From assembly GCA_045591565.1 (NCBI GenBank), contig JAZNTB010000040.1, positions 1 to 15,945 on the forward strand: a stretch of 15,945 bases of DNA, read 5' to 3'. The position numbers were made by a program, and so were the translations under genes. The notes beneath the pieces are model-generated. The model was not told the DNA's origin and made no database searches. It saw only the letters and a list, made by a program, of their open reading frames with translations. Shown here piece by piece: positions 13,203-15,945 of this stretch (positions are counted from its first letter, which is position 1; each line of letters opens with the position of its first letter). The DNA comes from UBA1738 sp045591565 (GTDB lineage: Bacteria; Bacillota; Clostridia; UBA1381).

Positions 13203-13292
13203 GCAATAGCTTGTCAAAAATGCACATGGCATAAGAAAAGCGCTATTGCTCCGCACTTCCCCCGCAGGCGGTGCGGCGAAGCCGCTTTTCTT
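13203..13292 (+). promoter_or_regulatory. Structured leader with competing pairings before the terminase operon
   Basis: A 10-bp stem AAGAAAAGCG (13233-13242) with CGCTTTTCTT (13283-13292) encloses a second stem CCGCAC (13251-13256) with GTGCGG (13271-13276). An alternative pairing, GCAATAGC (13203-13210) with GCTATTGC (13242-13249), overlaps the first stem, so both cannot form fully at once. GGAGGTG of the next gene follows 10 nt later. The cluster is more GC-rich than its surroundings. Confidence 0.6.
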
Positions 13293-13314
13293 GAATAGAG
13301 TTGGAGGTGACAGC

Positions 13315-13488
13315 ATGGACGGAATTCGCACCCTGTGCACTAGATGCGCAGGGTATTACAGAGTCGCCGGGTTTTCAGTAGCTTCCTGCGGATATCAGGA
13401 GGTTAAAAAGTCCTGCAATCTGTGCGGAAAACCGGGATTTGATTATGTTGTGAAGGAAAAAACGGTTTTAAAGAAAGGAACAGGCTGA
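13315..13488 (+). CDS. Small cysteine-pair protein ahead of the terminase (57 aa)
   Basis: The ATG at 13315 is chosen because GGAGGTG lies 5 nt upstream; the open frame continues further upstream through the structured leader but without a start. C8-TR-C11 and C34-NL-C37-G form a probable zinc-binding pair of knuckles, with a basic C-terminus. The stop TGA overlaps the small terminase start (TGATG), so translation is coupled. Similar tiny zinc proteins are common next to terminase genes; the function is unknown. Confidence 0.75.
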   Translation: MDGIRTLCTRCAGYYRVAGFSVASCGYQEVKKSCNLCGKPGFDYVVKEKTVLKKGTG

Positions 13489-13928
13489 TGAATAAACTGG
13501 AAGACTGGCTTACTCCTGAAGGGCTTATACTTTTGCAGGCAAAAAGCCGCGACAGCCTGACCAAAAGAGAACTGGCAAGTAAGCTTGGCGTTACGCCTAA
13601 AACTCTTGCTAAGTGGGAGAGAGAATATGAAGAAATTGCAAAAGCGGTGCGCAGAGGGCGCGAAATAACCGATGCAACCGTCGAGAATGCAATTCTTAAA
13701 AAGGCGCTCGGCTTTGAGGTCACAGAGGTTAAAAAGGTGATTAAGGCAGACGGCGCCGAAGAAATTACAACAGTCAGCAAGTGCGTCCCGCCCGATATTT
13801 CCGCAGCGTCGGTCTGGCTTAAAAACCGCTGTCCCGACAAGTGGCGTGATAAGCCCGAAGCATCGGGCGGCGAACTTTCCAAGGTTGACGAGATTTTGCG
13901 AGGTATAGATGCTCAGATTGACGGATAA
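13488..13928 (+). CDS. terS: Phage terminase small subunit (146 aa)
   Basis: The protein recognises phage DNA for packaging and works with the large subunit. The N-terminal part (about 14-52) is a helix-turn-helix (LTKRELASKLGVTPKTLAKW). The charged helix EIAKAVRRGREITDATVENAILKKAL (split about 48-73) leads into the oligomerisation region with LGFEVTE. The end contains P-D-ISAASVWLKNR-CPDKWRDK, a frequent terminase small subunit signature. Its start overlaps the previous stop by one base, and the large-subunit gene starts 20 nt before its own stop. Confidence 0.9.
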   Translation: MNKLEDWLTPEGLILLQAKSRDSLTKRELASKLGVTPKTLAKWEREYEEIAKAVRRGREITDATVENAILKKALGFEVTEVKKVIKADGAEEITTVSKCVPPDISAASVWLKNRCPDKWRDKPEASGGELSKVDEILRGIDAQIDG

Positions 13929-15078
13929 GCAAAAAGAGTTCTGGGAAAATGCCAATCACAGATGGAATATCAAGGAGGGCGCAACCAGAAGCGGAAAAAC
14001 CTATCTTGACTATTTTATGATTCCCAGAAGAATAAGGGAGTGTACCGGCTCGGGGCTTATTGTGCTTATTGGCAACACAAAGGGAACGCTCAGGCGCAAT
14101 ATTTTAGAGCCGATGCGGCAAATATGGGGTGAAGAGCTTGTAGGCGATATCGAAAGTGATTCAACTGTGCAGCTTTTCGGGAAAAAGTGCCATGCACTCG
14201 GGGCGGATAGAATCACTCAGGTTGCAAAGCTGCAGGGAGCAGGCATTGAATATTGCTACGGCGACGAGATTACGACCTGGAACAAAGAGGTGTTCCAGAT
14301 GCTAAAATCTCGTCTTGACAAGCCGAATTCGAGATTTGACGGGACCTGTAACCCCGACAGTCCAAATCATTGGCTACTCGAGTTTTTAGAGAGCGATGCC
14401 GATATCTTCCGGCAGCATTATACTATTTATGATAACCCCAATCTCTCGGGCGAGTTTGTAGAAAGCCTTGAGAGAGAGTATCGGGGAACGGTTTACTTTG
14501 ACCGCTTTATACTTGGCAGGTGGACAAGGGCGGAAGGGCTTATCTATCCGATGTTTGACAAAGAAAGTCACACCTTCCAAGATGTGCCGGATGAGGGCGA
14601 ATATTACATCTCGGTAGACTACGGTACCCTAAACCCGTGCAGCATGGGGCTCTGGTGCGTAAAAAAAGATGCGGCATACCGCATAGGAGAGTTCTACCAT
14701 GACGGCAGAAGCCAGAGAAAGCTCTGTACCGATGAAGAATACTATAAGGCACTTTCGCGTCTTGCAGGCAATCTGCCTGTCCGGCATATTGTGGTGGACC
14801 CGTCCGCCGCAAGCTTTATCGAAACGATAAGGCGGCACGGCAGGTTTTCGGTAAGAAAGGCAGAAAACAGTGTGCTTGACGGTATCAGGTTCACAGCAGG
14901 ACTTATTTCGGGTGGCAAAATCAAAATACATACATCTTGCAAAAATACGATAAGGGAATTCGGTGCTTACTGTTGGGATGATGCTCATGCCGAGGATAAA
15001 CCCATCAAGCAGAATGACCACGCTATGGACGAGATACGGTATTTTTGTTACACGGTTTTAAGAAAGCTGTGGAAATAA
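13909..15078 (+). CDS. terL: Phage terminase large subunit (PBSX type, 389 aa)
   Basis: This is the ATP-driven motor and nuclease that fills phage heads. The ATPase domain has a Walker A GATRSGKT (24-31) and a Walker B ending in YGDE (D119, catalytic E120). The RNase H-like nuclease domain shows its acidic residues: D237 (SVDYGT), D297 (VVDPSA) and D374 (HAMDEIRY). All motifs are intact and the length is normal for the PBSX/T4-like family. GAGG precedes the ATG by 5 nt inside terS, so the two are translationally linked. Confidence 0.95.
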   Translation: MLRLTDKQKEFWENANHRWNIKEGATRSGKTYLDYFMIPRRIRECTGSGLIVLIGNTKGTLRRNILEPMRQIWGEELVGDIESDSTVQLFGKKCHALGADRITQVAKLQGAGIEYCYGDEITTWNKEVFQMLKSRLDKPNSRFDGTCNPDSPNHWLLEFLESDADIFRQHYTIYDNPNLSGEFVESLEREYRGTVYFDRFILGRWTRAEGLIYPMFDKESHTFQDVPDEGEYYISVDYGTLNPCSMGLWCVKKDAAYRIGEFYHDGRSQRKLCTDEEYYKALSRLAGNLPVRHIVVDPSAASFIETIRRHGRFSVRKAENSVLDGIRFTAGLISGGKIKIHTSCKNTIREFGAYCWDDAHAEDKPIKQNDHAMDEIRYFCYTVLRKLWK

Positions 15079-15081
15079 GGA

Positions 15082-15128
15082 AAATCCCATATGCCCACAA
15101 TGGGATTTGTGATTTTTATGTGTGGGCA
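15082..15128 (+). promoter_or_regulatory. Possible H-type RNA pseudoknot between terL and portal
   Basis: AAATCCCAT (15082-15090) and ATGGGATTT (15100-15108) form a 9-bp stem. Its loop TGCCCACA (15092-15099) is the exact complement of TGTGGGCA (15121-15128). The connecting loops are 1, 0 and 12 nt, which is geometrically possible for an H-type pseudoknot. The two stems could also be alternatives. The weakly placed AAGGA of the portal gene follows directly. Confidence 0.55.
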
Positions 15129-15148
15129 GAAAGGACAGTTGAAGTCAG

Positions 15149-15945
15149 ATGAATTTTTTCAAGAGGATAATTAATACTCAAGGAACAAAAAATACCCTGT
15201 CCTCTATGGGGATTGAAACCAGAACCTCCACAGAGATGTCGGCGGCAATAAACGAGTGGAAATCGCTTTATCACGGCGGCGGGAAGCTTTCGCTGGCGTC
15301 GGCTATCTGTGCCGAAACCGCAAGGCTCGCGACACTTGAGCTGAAATCGGAGATTTCAGGCGGTGTGCGTGCGGGATTTTTGAACACACAATACAAAAAG
15401 GTGATTGAAAATATCCGTAACATCACAGAGCTTGCCTGTGCCGGTGGCGGAATTCTGTTAAAGCCGTATGTGTCAGACGGACAGATAAAGGTGGACTGTA
15501 TACGCTCAGACAATTTTGTGCCGACGGAATACAGCGCATCCGGCGAGATTGTGGGTGCGGCGTTTTTGGACAGACAATTTTCCGGAGGGAAGGTATATAC
15601 GCGCGTTGAGCAGCACGGCTTCGAGGACGGAATTTACAAAATCCGTAATACCGCTTTCTGCAGCGATAACACATCGTCTGTCGGCAGACAGGTGCCGCTT
15701 TGCGAGGTCGATGCGTGGAAGGAAATCGAACCGCTTGTATGCATAAAAGACCTTGATGTACCGCTTTTCGTATACTTTAAAATGCCAATGGCAAATCACA
15801 TTGACCCCGCATCGCCTCTTGGCATTTCAGTTTTTTCGCGCGTTACAGCGCTTATCAAGGATGCCGAAGAGCAGTACGAACGCCTTTTATGGGAATTTGA
15901 AAGCGGTGAGCGCGCGCTTTATGTAGACGAGGGCGCAATTCGCCG
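15149..15945 (+). CDS. Phage portal protein, SPP1 gp6-like (cut by window end)
   Basis: The frame opens at ATG 15149 (MNFFKRIINTQGTK) and stays open for 265 codons to the window edge. The portal ring forms the DNA entry vertex of the phage head and docks the terminase. The protein reads as the Firmicute gp6-like portal type: EWKSLYHGGG, IRNITELACAGGGILLKPY, FVPTEYSASGEI, YTRVEQHGF, YFKMPMANHIDPASPLGIS and LLWEFESGE are typical for the family. Its ribosome site (AAGGA at 15131) is 13 nt from the ATG, unusually far. A stop in frame at 15140 excludes an earlier start. Position after terL fits. Confidence 0.9.
   Translation, partial: MNFFKRIINTQGTKNTLSSMGIETRTSTEMSAAINEWKSLYHGGGKLSLASAICAETARLATLELKSEISGGVRAGFLNTQYKKVIENIRNITELACAGGGILLKPYVSDGQIKVDCIRSDNFVPTEYSASGEIVGAAFLDRQFSGGKVYTRVEQHGFEDGIYKIRNTAFCSDNTSSVGRQVPLCEVDAWKEIEPLVCIKDLDVPLFVYFKMPMANHIDPASPLGISVFSRVTALIKDAEEQYERLLWEFESGERALYVDEGAIR

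Larger units (their letters stand above)
11568..15945. mobile_element. Prophage or PBSX-like phage remnant (left part)
   Basis: Repressor, divergent operator region, late-regulator-like gene, terminase subunits and portal are in the standard phage order. No integrase, recombinase, replication or lysis gene is between the repressor and terminase, and the leftward transcript runs directly into a metabolic gene. The left boundary is uncertain: it could be at about 11560, or the repressor may belong to the host. The right end lies outside. Confidence 0.75.

Noticed and set aside
1..15945. tRNA or rRNA genes
   Set aside because: No cloverleaf with a GGTTCGAATCC-type T-arm or conserved rRNA stretch was seen on either strand.

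Overview
The window looks like chromosome from a spore-forming clostridial Firmicute. The support is a cotJC-type spore coat gene, TrkA/TrkH potassium uptake, a sigma-A-like promoter grammar (TTGACA-17-TATAAT), strong GGAGG ribosome sites, U-tailed hairpin terminators and Firmicute-type phage genes. Species cannot be named from sequence alone. The window contains two different mobile-DNA segments with a block of ordinary host genes between them.

Left segment (1 to about 3880): a strikingly AT-rich accessory element, with all genes on the minus strand. It holds the first codons of a gene leaving the window, a 71-aa SHOCT-like protein, a small serine recombinase, an unrecognised 164-aa protein, a candidate structured non-coding RNA with its own near-consensus promoter and terminator, and a 380-aa membrane protein. 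The element ends abruptly inside a spore coat gene: from about 3879 rightward the sequence is the C-terminal two thirds of CotJC (manganese-catalase-like), and its N-terminal third is missing. This is the arrangement expected of an intervening element inserted in a sporulation gene (like skin in sigK), though excision is not shown.

Middle segment (about 4290 to 11550), host genes: a secreted protein with two stalk-like repeats followed by a low-molecular-weight tyrosine phosphatase (plus strand). These converge on a shared bidirectional terminator with trkA-trkH (minus strand). Next come a D-Ala-D-Ala carboxypeptidase with a TTG start and an L-serine dehydratase carrying an N-terminal Cro/CI helix-turn-helix.

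Right segment (about 11568 to the end): an S24-type CI/LexA-like repressor (minus strand, 14 nt upstream of the serine dehydratase gene) diverges from a phage packaging operon: small zinc protein, late-regulator-like protein, zinc protein, small terminase, large terminase, portal (cut by the window end). Both divergent promoters carry a CAC-N5-GTG operator in their spacers and two further copies lie nearby, so an SOS-type switch controlling both directions is likely. No integrase or replication gene lies between repressor and terminase, which recalls defective PBSX-like elements.

The most interesting items are the cotJC disruption, the G-rich structured RNA ahead of an unknown gene (2064-2290), the four-operator switch tied to a helix-turn-helix/serine dehydratase fusion, and two structured non-coding stretches in the phage operon (13104-13292 and 15082-15128).
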